Part shown: one piece after another, positions 23,891-31,386 of the stretch | Layout of the letters: each line of letters starts with the position of its first letter | How positions within the stretch are numbered: position 1 is the first letter of the stretch | Assembly: GCA_002395135.1 (NCBI GenBank) | Contig: DGWC01000017.1 | Location: 1-32,642, forward strand | DNA from: Prevotella sp. UBA4268 | GTDB lineage: Bacteria > Bacteroidota > Bacteroidia > Bacteroidales > Bacteroidaceae | Direction: 5' to 3' | Length of the DNA stretch: 32,642 bases | Notes under the pieces: model-generated | The model's database searches: none | What the model was told of the DNA's origin: nothing | Seen by the model: the letters and a program-made list of their open reading frames with translations, nothing else | Position numbers and translations under genes: made by a program

Positions 23891-25417
23891 TTACAGAGTG
23901 ATGTCCACGCCCACGCCGAACACCTTGTTCGTGCGTGTGAAGTCGTTGTGTGTGGTGTTGTTGGTGGCAACGGGCATCACGTCTTGCTTGTAAGTGTCAT
24001 AGTTGGTCTGGAAATAGGCCACGTTCACTTTCACCTTGTCAGTTACCTTGTATCCCAGTCCGAAGCCAAACGTGTAACTGCTCACCACAAACGACATGTC
24101 ATTCATGTATTCGTCGGAAAGGCCGTAGTTGGTTTTCTGCAGTCCACCGCTCACTTGCAGTTTGTCGGTGATATCCCATTCGGCACCGCCGTTGATCTCC
24201 CATGTGTTGCCGTCCAGTTTCTTCTCCTCGTGGTTATACCAGTGGGCATCCTTGTCGAAAAACAGGTGATAGCCCGCGTTCACGCGCACCGTGGGGCATA
24301 CCTCCCATTGCGCGCCCACGGTGAACAGCGCCGGCTGGTCCTCGGACACGCTGCTGCCGTCGCGGTATTTGTTCACGGCCTCAATCTGGTGAGCCTCTTT
24401 CACGGTGCTGCTGTTCTTCATGCGCATGCGCGTCTTAAACTCATATTTGGCTGCAAAGTTGAATGCCCCCACCTTATAGTCGATGCCCACGATGGGTGCA
24501 ATGCCCACGCCGCTCTGGTCCGACATCAGGTTCACGCCCTCACGATAAGTCTCCAGCGCCAGCAGACTCTTCTGCGTTTCCTCCAACTGAGCCTTCTGAG
24601 CCTCCGTTCCTGCCAGTCGGGCTGTAAGGTCGGCCGGTGCTGACGTGGCCGGATACTGTGCTATGTAGCCCTGCAGCAGGGCGATGCCCTCGTTGCATTG
24701 CGCGATGCCGCCGGCGATGGTTGTGTTGGCGTTGTCCAGGAACGTGCCGAAGGGCACAGCCCCAGCCGCCGTGTTCACCATGATGTTGTTCAGGCGCGCC
24801 TTATACGAGGCCGAGCCGTAGAGTACGCGCGCACCTCCATATACCGATAGGTTGTCGGAGAGTTTGTAGGCGGCACCCAGCGTGAATCCGAAGTAATACT
24901 GCTTGCCGCGCATATACCCTTCCACGTCATATCCTGTGGCTCCCAGCGGCTGCAACCGCGCTGCAATGGCTCCCACGGCACTCTCAAACGATCCGATACC
25001 GTTTTTGAATTCACATTTTCCGCCGCCGCCCGTCACGCCGAAGTTGAACTGTAGGCTCCATCTGTCCTTGTTATAGGCGGCCTGCAGCGACGGTATGAAC
25101 GGCGCATTGGCCACGCCCTCAAACTCCTTGGTCGTTCTGCCCTCGTTGCGCATGCCCAGGGCGAAGTGGGGGTTGGTGGTCAGTATGGTGCGCGTCTGGT
25201 GAGCCACCTGCCAGTTGAACGACAAGTGCAGTCCGTCGTTGAGGAATGCTACGCCTGCGGGGTTGCTATACACTCCGTCTATGCCGATGGCCGCGTCGCG
25301 TGCCGGATTGCGCAGAAACGATATGCTTTGGTTTGTGTTGGTCAGAATGCCACCGGCCTGAGCGGTGGAGAGCGACATCATTGCAAGTGCAATGTTCATC
25401 AATTTCAGTTTATTCAT
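23891..25417 (-). CDS. OmpP1/FadL/TodX-family outer-membrane transporter
   Basis: About 508-residue barrel protein of the FadL family, which passes hydrophobic compounds such as long-chain fatty acids across the outer membrane. The start is the ATG at 25417 (MNKLKLMNIALAMMSLSTAQA signal peptide); an upstream in-frame TTG at 25447 lies in the promoter. The N-terminal plug region has the typical SFLRNPARDAAIGIDGVYSNPAGVAFLNDG. Barrel strands continue to an end at GVGVDITL. A helical, Ala/Gln-rich insertion of about 85 residues sits at about 215-300 (GIALLQGYIAQYPATS, LAGTEAQKAQLEETQKSLLA), between barrel strands. It is convergent with priA, with only 11 bp between the stop codons and no hairpin seen there. 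Confidence 0.92.
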   Translation of the reverse strand: MNKLKLMNIALAMMSLSTAQAGGILTNTNQSISFLRNPARDAAIGIDGVYSNPAGVAFLNDGLHLSFNWQVAHQTRTILTTNPHFALGMRNEGRTTKEFEGVANAPFIPSLQAAYNKDRWSLQFNFGVTGGGGKCEFKNGIGSFESAVGAIAARLQPLGATGYDVEGYMRGKQYYFGFTLGAAYKLSDNLSVYGGARVLYGSASYKARLNNIMVNTAAGAVPFGTFLDNANTTIAGGIAQCNEGIALLQGYIAQYPATSAPADLTARLAGTEAQKAQLEETQKSLLALETYREGVNLMSDQSGVGIAPIVGIDYKVGAFNFAAKYEFKTRMRMKNSSTVKEAHQIEAVNKYRDGSSVSEDQPALFTVGAQWEVCPTVRVNAGYHLFFDKDAHWYNHEEKKLDGNTWEINGGAEWDITDKLQVSGGLQKTNYGLSDEYMNDMSFVVSSYTFGFGLGYKVTDKVKVNVAYFQTNYDTYKQDVMPVATNNTTHNDFTRTNKVFGVGVDITL

Positions 25418-25444
25418 CTTAAATACCTTTAAAAAATATGGCTG

Positions 25445-25452
25445 CAAAGGTA
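25445..25452 (-). promoter_or_regulatory. -7 box for the FadL-family gene
   Basis: TACCTTTG on the minus strand, 27 bp upstream of the ATG at 25417; no clear -33 at the standard spacing. Confidence 0.6.
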
Positions 25453-25539
25453 TCTAAATTGTTCCAAATTTCCTATATTTGTTCTTTATTATTAACAAAA
25501 ATTAATCAGACATATGGGTACAAATGCACAAAAAGAAAA

Positions 25540-25582
25540 AAATGTGCAGGGAGAACCCATTATCTGGGTGCCCTGCACATTT
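25540..25582 (-). terminator. Terminator of the fimbrillin-like lipoprotein unit
   Basis: Arms AAATGTGCAGGG (25540-25551) and CCCTGCACATTT (25571-25582) form a perfect 12-bp stem, continued by ACCCA/TGGGT around a 5-nt loop. On the minus strand it is followed by a T-rich tail (complement of AAAAAGAAAAA), so it ends the minus-strand gene. Confidence 0.88.
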
Positions 25583-25589
25583 CGCTTTG

Positions 25590-27479
25590 TTAGTTCTGTA
25601 TGACCTTGTCACTGCTGGCATTGATGGTCACTGTTCCCACCGTGCTATCTGCATTACCATGGCCGATAGACTCGGCAGCGCCCTCTCCCTTCGTGGCTGT
25701 CACCTTCGTCACATACTGACTGATGGTGATGTTGCCGCATACGCTACCAGAACTGCTGCCCGTACCGATACCTGCAGCACCGCTACCGCCGATAGCCGTT
25801 ACGGTGCCACGAGTGATTTCTATGTCACCGCATGTGTATCTATCTCCAATGCCTGGACTGTTCATCGCACCTTTGGCAGTAACCATACCACCACTGATAC
25901 GTAGTTTCCCACCGGCACTCAAGCCCGAATTGTAGCCACTGTAATCACCGCTGCCTGTAGCATTGATGATACCACTATTGATGGTCATATTACCGTCGGC
26001 GCGCATTCCGTGATTACCATTGGCCTCAATGGTGCCGCCTTCTATCAGAATGTTGCCAGAGGCATAGATAGCATTGTTGCGGTTCTCGCTGTAATAATAG
26101 TTGTTGCCACCCCAAGCCGACACTTTGCCGCTGAGCAGCGTGAAGTTGCGCACGCTGATTCCCGGGGCAGTTCCGCCCCTTTCTACGTCGTTGCCGTTCA
26201 TGGTGATGGTAGGCCCGTCAACAATCAGCGTGCCATCGCCCGTAAGACCGCCAGCGCCACTCGACCATTTCGTGTTGCTGGTGAGCGAGCCGGTTCCTTT
26301 GAAGGTTACTGTGCTTCCAGATGCAATGGTAACGGCAGATCCGCTGGCATCGAAATTCAGTTTGTTGGTGCCCGTCACATTGATGGTGGCATCGCCGTTT
26401 ACGATAAGCCGGTTGAACGATGCATCGCTCAGCGTTACGGTTGCACCTGCTCCCACGGTGATGTTTCGGCTGGTGGAGGTGCCTGTAATCTTGGCTGCAA
26501 GTCCGTTTTCAATTTGCACGTCCTGATAGGTATCATTCAAATTGATTTCTCTTTCTCCGGCAATGCGGTTCACTGTGTATACCTTTCCGAGGTTGAGTTG
26601 TATGATTCTTCCTGCATAATTTCCGTTATTCAGGACTGTATCGTCAAGTTCCTTGTCGGATACAAACCATGCTTTTTGATCGGAATACAACATCAGAAAA
26701 CATCTTTTTGGGCCTTCACTCTTGTTAGAGATAGTTATCCACACCTTGGGCACACAGTAATATCCCGGCTCAAATGCCACGACGAATGAGAACGAGTTGT
26801 TTGCGATATCGAAACAGGGATGGCTTGATCCAGTTGTTACTAAAGCGTTCTCTTCCCTGCTTATTGAATTTGCGTCTTCATCGTAAAGATAACCATCGAA
26901 CATGATTCCAAGTCTACGCTCTGAGTCTTTGCTGGTGATGGTTGTTCCGTCTCTGAGGAGAACGTTGAACCTTACAAAAGCGCATTGTTGTTTCAAAGAG
27001 AATGACTTACTTGCAAATGTACCCATGCCAATGAGCAGACTGTATTTCTGAACAGCCTCTTCCAGTGTCGCTGATATGTTCTTCTTGTCGGTGGAAGCAT
27101 TCACGCCGATGAGTTTGGCTGATAGTTCCAGATCGTCGGCAGGTGTTCCTTCGCCCGTATAGGTGAGTTCGCCAGAGAATGTGCCGCTTTCGGTGCCTGC
27201 TCCGCTCTTCAGCGTAAGTGTTCCGCTGATGTCGGTGCCTGTGATTTGCAGTTTGTCACCCTCTTGGAAAACCAGTTTCAGTTCGTTGTCTTCGGCGATG
27301 GTGGCTCGCGTTTCGGTGCCGTTGTATCCAGCAGTCACCGTGAAGGCTATCTTCTTACCTTCGTTAGAGACCAGTGCATTGTCTTTTTCTGCGATGCGCT
27401 CTTCATTGTTGCATGAAAAGAGCAACGATGCGGCTGCTATCGGAAGCAGAGCCGTAATATAGTGTTTGATTGCTTTCAT
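25590..27479 (-). CDS. Fimbrillin-like/beta-helix surface lipoprotein
   Basis: 629 residues from the ATG at 27479, chosen because AAGGAG lies 8 nt upstream and the signal peptide is then normal. A start at 27503 would overlap the upstream small gene by 4 bp. Lipobox LFSC, Cys23. Residues about 40-290 resemble the Bacteroidota fimbrillin-like (Mfa-like) domain: KIAFTVTAGYNGTETRATI, DNELKLVFQEGDKLQITGT, then VNASTDKKNIS. From about 315 on there are repeated short strands with NITVGAGATVTLSDAS, GSGSLT-like and NITISQYVTKVTA patterns rich in Gly/Ser/Asn, likely a right-handed beta-helix as in carbohydrate-binding-domain proteins. No type IX sorting domain is seen at the end (INASSDKVIQN). It is probably a cell-surface adhesin or glycan binder; the function is unproven. 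Confidence 0.82.
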   Translation of the reverse strand: MKAIKHYITALLPIAAASLLFSCNNEERIAEKDNALVSNEGKKIAFTVTAGYNGTETRATIAEDNELKLVFQEGDKLQITGTDISGTLTLKSGAGTESGTFSGELTYTGEGTPADDLELSAKLIGVNASTDKKNISATLEEAVQKYSLLIGMGTFASKSFSLKQQCAFVRFNVLLRDGTTITSKDSERRLGIMFDGYLYDEDANSISREENALVTTGSSHPCFDIANNSFSFVVAFEPGYYCVPKVWITISNKSEGPKRCFLMLYSDQKAWFVSDKELDDTVLNNGNYAGRIIQLNLGKVYTVNRIAGEREINLNDTYQDVQIENGLAAKITGTSTSRNITVGAGATVTLSDASFNRLIVNGDATINVTGTNKLNFDASGSAVTIASGSTVTFKGTGSLTSNTKWSSGAGGLTGDGTLIVDGPTITMNGNDVERGGTAPGISVRNFTLLSGKVSAWGGNNYYYSENRNNAIYASGNILIEGGTIEANGNHGMRADGNMTINSGIINATGSGDYSGYNSGLSAGGKLRISGGMVTAKGAMNSPGIGDRYTCGDIEITRGTVTAIGGSGAAGIGTGSSSGSVCGNITISQYVTKVTATKGEGAAESIGHGNADSTVGTVTINASSDKVIQN

Positions 27480-27487
27480 TGTTTCGT

Positions 27488-27493
27488 CTCCTT
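27488..27493 (-). promoter_or_regulatory. Ribosome binding site deciding the lipoprotein start
   Basis: AAGGAG on the minus strand, 8 nt upstream of the ATG at 27479. It is unusually strong for Bacteroidota and sits between the small gene's stop and this ATG. Confidence 0.7.
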
Positions 27494-27499
27494 TTTCTT

Positions 27500-27670
27500 T
27501 CATTCATTGCTCATTTCTTCCCACATACTGTTTGGCTTGGCCAGTTCACCACCGTCTTCCAATGGCTGCAACGATGTGTCCGTCTCGTCGCTGCCCGTCA
27601 TGATACTCGTGTCTTCAAATACTTGCAGCCTGCTGATATGCGGCCGCAGATAAAGTTTCTTTTTTTTCAT
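27500..27670 (-). CDS. 56-residue small protein upstream of the fimbrillin-like gene
   Basis: Open frame from the ATG at 27670 to TGA at 27502-27500. The protein starts MKKKKLYLRPHISRLQVFED and continues TSIMTGSDETDTSL, ending WEEMSNE. The basic start, short Pro-containing strand pattern and IMTGS segment resemble the small proteins often seen just upstream of surface lipoprotein and fimbrillin genes in Prevotella-type genomes; that resemblance is from memory. No signal peptide or membrane segment is seen. It is cotranscribed with the lipoprotein gene, whose ATG at 27479 lies 20 bp after the stop, and shares the promoter at 27741-27748. It is too short to be found by ordinary length cut-offs. 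Confidence 0.7.
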   Translation of the reverse strand: MKKKKLYLRPHISRLQVFEDTSIMTGSDETDTSLQPLEDGGELAKPNSMWEEMSNE

Positions 27671-27740
27671 AAGATGCTTTCAGTGATATTGATGAATAAA
27701 TAATGATTCTGATGATAATGCTGACTGTTTGATTCTTTTG

Positions 27741-27748
27741 CAAAGATA
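27741..27748 (-). promoter_or_regulatory. -7 box for the small-protein/fimbrillin-like unit
   Basis: TATCTTTG on the minus strand, about 70 bp upstream of the small gene's ATG. No good -33 TTTG at 19-21 bp, which fits an activator-dependent promoter. The direct repeats at 27777-27807 lie just upstream. Confidence 0.6.
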
Positions 27749-27776
27749 TGGGTATTGGCTCAGTATGTTCTCCATC

Positions 27777-27807
27777 ATTCGGAAAATAGATTCCAATATT
27801 CGGAAAA
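27777..27807. promoter_or_regulatory. Candidate operator: two direct repeats 21 bp apart
   Basis: ATTCGGAAAA occurs at 27777-27786 and again at 27798-27807, a spacing of two helical turns, with partial similarity continuing after each copy. It lies between the divergent promoters of the lipoprotein unit and the AraC-type regulator gene. Tandem direct repeats at 21 bp are the classic layout of AraC-family binding sites, so the regulator encoded at 27900 is the obvious candidate ligand. Confidence 0.55.
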
Positions 27808-27852
27808 ACTAATCTCAAACGTTATTCCATCATAGAATTGTTACCGTTTGGC

Positions 27853-27883
27853 TTGGGCGTTCTGCTAGAATATATTATCTTTG
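27853..27883 (+). promoter_or_regulatory. Promoter of the 7TM-AraC regulator gene
   Basis: -33 TTG at 27853-27855, 20-bp spacer, -7 TATCTTTG at 27876-27883, 16 bp upstream of the GTG start at 27900. Confidence 0.65.
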
Positions 27884-27899
27884 CAGCATATATTATAAA

Positions 27900-29138
27900 G
27901 TGGATTTACTTAATAGTATCGTGGTGATGCTGCCCTTGCTTGTTTGTTCATTTTGGGCGGTGGTGCTGTTGGTTGACTGGCAACGGCAAAGCGGCTGTGC
28001 GGCATGCGGACATCTGTGTCTATGGGCAGCCGCTGCTGCTGTGCTGTATGGCTGCCATGTTGTTTTTTTCAGCCGGAGCATGAATTGGGTGGTTGGGGCC
28101 GATATGGTATATGTCGCTGTCAACTTAGCGGTATTCCCTCTTTATTTGGACTATCTGAGCCGGCTTACGCGTGGAAGTTCCCTTCTTCGGAGTGAGAGAA
28201 CCTTGTTCTTGCCACCTGTGCTAATCGGCCTTCTTGTTGCAACGCTCTATGTCTTGATGGATGTTGCCGAAAGGCAGCAGTTTGTCTACACCTATTTATA
28301 TAATAACTCATTCAGCGGGCTTTCTGGCTTGATGCTGATGCAGGCTTGGCTGCACCATGCTGCCAAACTGATATTTGCCTTGGGTGTATTCGTCGTGTTG
28401 ATTAAAGGCCGGCACATGGTTGCCGATTATCACCGTATGGTGGATAATCTCTATGCCGATACTGAAGAGAAGTCTCTACATGGCATCTCCACGCTGTTTA
28501 TGCTTGTTGTTGCAGTGTCGTTGGCTTCGCTGATCGCTAATGTGGTTGGCCGACATGTTTTTGTGGGTAGCCATCTGCTTGCACTGCCTTCTTTGTTGTT
28601 CTCAGCATTGTTGTTTGCGCTGGCTTATATGGGGAGCCGTCAACAGTTTGGCTATGATAATATTGCGGAGTCTGAAAAACTCTCCGTTCCGGAAACGGAT
28701 GAAAATGTGCAGTGTCAGATGCGTTCCGATGATGGTCTTGATGGCCAGAATAGTGATGCGGGAGAGAGTAAAGCAGAATGTTGCTCCGGTGTTGATTCCT
28801 CAAACAAAGAATACCAGCGCAAGCAGTTGCTCGCCAATGAGTTTGAACAGTTGATGACTGATGAGCAACTTTATCTCATGCCAGGATTGAAAGTGGCAGA
28901 TGTCGCCGTCAAACTAAACACTAACGTGCGTTATGTGCAGCAGGCCACTAACGAAATACTTGGCGTTAGTTTCGCAGAGTATGTAAACCGTCGCCGCATA
29001 GATTATGCAAAACAGATTATGAAGACATCTCCTGACCTCAGTGCGGTGGAAGTGGCACTGAGGTCGGGATTTGCTTCTTCTTCCTCCTATTATTCAAACT
29101 TGAAACGATATGGTGGCGGCAAAAAGAACAAGGGGTAA
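27900..29138 (+). CDS. Seven-TM protein with C-terminal AraC-type DNA-binding domain
   Basis: 412-residue membrane-bound regulator, starting with GTG at 27900; an in-frame ATG at 27927 is an alternative. Seven hydrophobic segments lie within residues 3-250, for example LLNSIVVMLPLLVCSFWAVV, ISTLFMLVVAVSLASLIANV and LLALPSLLFSALLFALAYMG. A charged, low-complexity linker (about 255-310) leads to the AraC-type double helix-turn-helix at about 312-408: GLKVADVAVKLNTNVRYVQQ, then FAEYVNRRRIDYAKQIMKTS and VALRSGFASSSSYYSNLKRY. The layout implies a sensor in the inner membrane that binds DNA directly, without a phosphorelay. It is divergent from the fimbrillin-like lipoprotein unit, which it probably controls. 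The ligand is unknown. Confidence 0.88.
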   Translation: MDLLNSIVVMLPLLVCSFWAVVLLVDWQRQSGCAACGHLCLWAAAAAVLYGCHVVFFSRSMNWVVGADMVYVAVNLAVFPLYLDYLSRLTRGSSLLRSERTLFLPPVLIGLLVATLYVLMDVAERQQFVYTYLYNNSFSGLSGLMLMQAWLHHAAKLIFALGVFVVLIKGRHMVADYHRMVDNLYADTEEKSLHGISTLFMLVVAVSLASLIANVVGRHVFVGSHLLALPSLLFSALLFALAYMGSRQQFGYDNIAESEKLSVPETDENVQCQMRSDDGLDGQNSDAGESKAECCSGVDSSNKEYQRKQLLANEFEQLMTDEQLYLMPGLKVADVAVKLNTNVRYVQQATNEILGVSFAEYVNRRRIDYAKQIMKTSPDLSAVEVALRSGFASSSSYYSNLKRYGGGKKNKG

Positions 29139-29167
29139 GCGTATGCATGAAGTGAACCCCTTGCTCT
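29125..29167. terminator. Bidirectional terminator overlapping the AraC gene stop
   Basis: Core arms CAAGGGGT (29129-29136) and ACCCCTTG (29156-29163), extendable to 12 bp with one mismatch (29125-29167). T-rich flanks occur on both strands (CTCTTTTC plus; TTCTTTTTGCC minus). The left arm includes the last codons and first base of the TAA of the upstream gene. Confidence 0.75.
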
Positions 29168-29189
29168 TTTCACATGAATAAATCTCCTT

Positions 29190-31244
29190 TCATTTCTTCA
29201 ACTCAGGATAACTGATGCGGGTGTGATAGATGCCCTTGAGGCGCTCGGTGAGCACTTGCTTGGCCACGCGGATGTCGTGGAAGGTGATGGGGCAGTCGGT
29301 GAAGTAACCCTCGCTCACCTGGCCATCGATGAGGCGGTTGACCAACTGGCCGATAGACTCCTCGGTGTACTCGGGCAGCGAGCGCGAGGCGGCCTCCACG
29401 GTGTCGGCCATCATGAGGATGGCTTGTTCGCGCGTGAAGGGGTTGGGGCCGGGATAGGTGAACGGCCTGGGGTCTACGGCCTCCTTGGGGTGCTCGTTCT
29501 GATAGGTGATATAGAAATATTTGGTGAGACCCGTGCCATGGTGGGTGGCAATGAAGTCCTTGATGATGCCGGGCAGGTCGTATTTGTCGGCCAGCCGCAA
29601 GCCTTCGCTCACATGGCTGATTACGATCTTTGCCGCATCGGGGCGCGTCATTTTCTCCAGCGGGTTCTTGCCAGCCTGGTTCTCGGTGAAGAAGGCGGCA
29701 TTGGGCATCTTGCCGATGTCGTGATAGAGAGCGCCCGTTCTCACCTCTTGCGCGCGGGCACCGATCTTGTTGGCGATGGCCACGGCCAGATTGCTCACCA
29801 TGATGGAGTGCTGGAAGGTGCCGGGGGCCACCTCGCTGAGTTCGCGCAGCAGGTCTTTACTGGTGTTGGAGAGTTCGATGAGCGTTACGTCGGAGATGAA
29901 ACCGAATGTCTTTTCCACCACCAGCATCAGGGGATAGGCAAAGAGCAGGAACACGCCGTTCATGGCGAAATAGGTGTACATGCTGTGGTCCATGGCGAGC
30001 ACGCTGTTGTCTTGCATCAGTTGCAGGGCGAAATAGATGGCGCACGAGGCGAGGAAGATGAGCAGGGCGGCGCGCAGCACCTGGACGCGCTGAGACAGTT
30101 CGCGCAGCGAATAGATGGCCACGAGGCCTGCCACCAACTGGATGATGATGAATTCGTACTGGTATTTCACGGCGGCGGCGCAGATGAGCACCATTACGGC
30201 GTGGGCGATGAAGGCGGTGCGCGAGTCCATGAACACGCGGATGAAGATGGGGGCGATGGCGAAGGGCAGGATGTATACGCTGAGCATGTTGTGGGTAACC
30301 ATGAGCGACACCATCACGGGGAACAGCGTGATCATGACATAGAGCATGAGCATGGAGCGCAACTTGTTGAAATAGTCGCGACGGAAGAGCACCAGATAGC
30401 AGGTGAAGAGCACCATCATGATTGTTACGAAGAGTGTCTGGCCGGCCACAGTGGACGATATCTCGCTGCTGGCGGCGCTGCGGCGTGTCATCTCGCGCTC
30501 AAAACTGCTCAGCACGCGATAGGTGTGGTCATCCACAATCTCGCCGCGGTCGATGATTTTCTGTCCGGTGAGCACCATGCCGCTGGCGATGGCGATGCTG
30601 CTGAGCAGGTCGTTGCGCTCGGTTTCGCTGCGTTCTTTGTCGTAGGTGATGTTGGCCGCGATGTATTCGTTGAGGTTGCAGCGCTGCAAGGCCTGGCGGT
30701 GGGGACTGAGTTTCTCGTCGGCAAAGAGTTGCTCGTAGGCCGTCATGGTGGAATAGATGCAGTTCACCTGTATGCTCGAGGCGTTCTTGCCGCTGATAAC
30801 GCGTATGAGTCTGGTGGAGTCCTTGCTGATTTCCGAATATTGGTTGGGGTCCATGATGCCTGCCTGATAGAGGCGGTGGAGCCTGTCGGTGATAATGCCT
30901 ACGTATTCGGGGGGCAGTCCGCTGATGCCTTCGGCGAAGGCGTTCTTGAACTTGGCTATCTGCAGTTTCTCCTGTTCGGCGTTGTAACTGTAGTAGGGTT
31001 CGAAATTGTTCAGGATGCTGTCTTGCTCGGTCTTGATGGCCTCGTCGGTTTTGTAGATGGGGAAATCGAAGCGCGCAATGAGCGAGCCATACATCCAGGG
31101 TTTTCCCACGTCGTATCTGAACTGCGGCCCGCTCTCGCGCGGCAGGAACCACACGATGAGCATCACGGCGGCGGCGATGATGGCTGTGCGCGTAAGGATG
31201 TTTCGCCAGCGTCGTTTGTCGGAAGAGTTGTATTTTTCTGTCAT
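29190..31244 (-). CDS. PgpH-type 7TM-HD cyclic-di-AMP phosphodiesterase
   Basis: 684-residue membrane protein of the 7TMR-HDED/HD family (PgpH/YqfF-like), which degrades cyclic di-AMP to pApA in studied members. TM1 lies at about 15-32 (TRTAIIAAAVMLIVWFLP), then an extracytoplasmic domain to about 270. A bundle of seven TM helices follows to about 465 (for example TLFVTIMMVLFTCYLVLF, MVLICAAAVKYQYEFIIIQL). The HD domain spans about 475-660: FQHSIMV (His479), LYHDIGKM (His508, Asp509), ISHVSEG, IATHHGTG and MADTVEA, so metal-binding residues are complete. It is divergent from gltX and convergent with the AraC-type gene. Cyclic-di-AMP hydrolysis is inferred from the family. Confidence 0.94.
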   Translation of the reverse strand: MTEKYNSSDKRRWRNILTRTAIIAAAVMLIVWFLPRESGPQFRYDVGKPWMYGSLIARFDFPIYKTDEAIKTEQDSILNNFEPYYSYNAEQEKLQIAKFKNAFAEGISGLPPEYVGIITDRLHRLYQAGIMDPNQYSEISKDSTRLIRVISGKNASSIQVNCIYSTMTAYEQLFADEKLSPHRQALQRCNLNEYIAANITYDKERSETERNDLLSSIAIASGMVLTGQKIIDRGEIVDDHTYRVLSSFEREMTRRSAASSEISSTVAGQTLFVTIMMVLFTCYLVLFRRDYFNKLRSMLMLYVMITLFPVMVSLMVTHNMLSVYILPFAIAPIFIRVFMDSRTAFIAHAVMVLICAAAVKYQYEFIIIQLVAGLVAIYSLRELSQRVQVLRAALLIFLASCAIYFALQLMQDNSVLAMDHSMYTYFAMNGVFLLFAYPLMLVVEKTFGFISDVTLIELSNTSKDLLRELSEVAPGTFQHSIMVSNLAVAIANKIGARAQEVRTGALYHDIGKMPNAAFFTENQAGKNPLEKMTRPDAAKIVISHVSEGLRLADKYDLPGIIKDFIATHHGTGLTKYFYITYQNEHPKEAVDPRPFTYPGPNPFTREQAILMMADTVEAASRSLPEYTEESIGQLVNRLIDGQVSEGYFTDCPITFHDIRVAKQVLTERLKGIYHTRISYPELKK

Positions 31245-31275
31245 AATCGTCGGTTGGTATTGGGGTGTCTGGGTG

Positions 31276-31283
31276 CAAAGATA
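31276..31283 (-). promoter_or_regulatory. -7 box for the pgpH-like gene
   Basis: TATCTTTG on the minus strand, 31 bp upstream of the ATG at 31244. A TTTTCG at about 31307-31312 is a weak -33 candidate. Confidence 0.6.
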
Positions 31284-31358
31284 ATGAAAAAAATCGGTAT
31301 TGCACTCGAAAAGAATAATTATTCAGTGTGTTTTCACCTTATTTCGGATAAAATGTTG

Positions 31359-31366
31359 TACCTTTG
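31359..31366 (+). promoter_or_regulatory. -7 box for gltX
   Basis: TACCTTTG 20 bp upstream of the gltX ATG; no clear -33 TTTG at the standard distance. Confidence 0.65.
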
Positions 31367-31386
31367 CACGAAATTTTAATGAGATT

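Noticed and set aside
23888..24643. Plus-strand open frame opposite the FadL-family gene
   Set aside because: His/Val-rich shadow of barrel coding sequence, starting 9 bp after the priA stop without an RBS.
25418..25447. TTG-initiated extension of the FadL-family protein
   Set aside because: The TTG is part of the -7 box TACCTTTG, and the ATG at 25417 gives a normal signal peptide.
27462..27703. Two overlapping plus-strand open frames in the lipoprotein upstream region
   Set aside because: They run antisense to the 56-residue gene and the lipoprotein start, and have no promoter or RBS.
29223..31379. Very long plus-strand open frame (718 codons) antisense to the pgpH-like gene
   Set aside because: Its translation is rich in His, Glu, Gly and Val with no domain, and it lies entirely opposite a gene with clear 7TM-HD motifs. 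It arises from the codon usage of the real gene.
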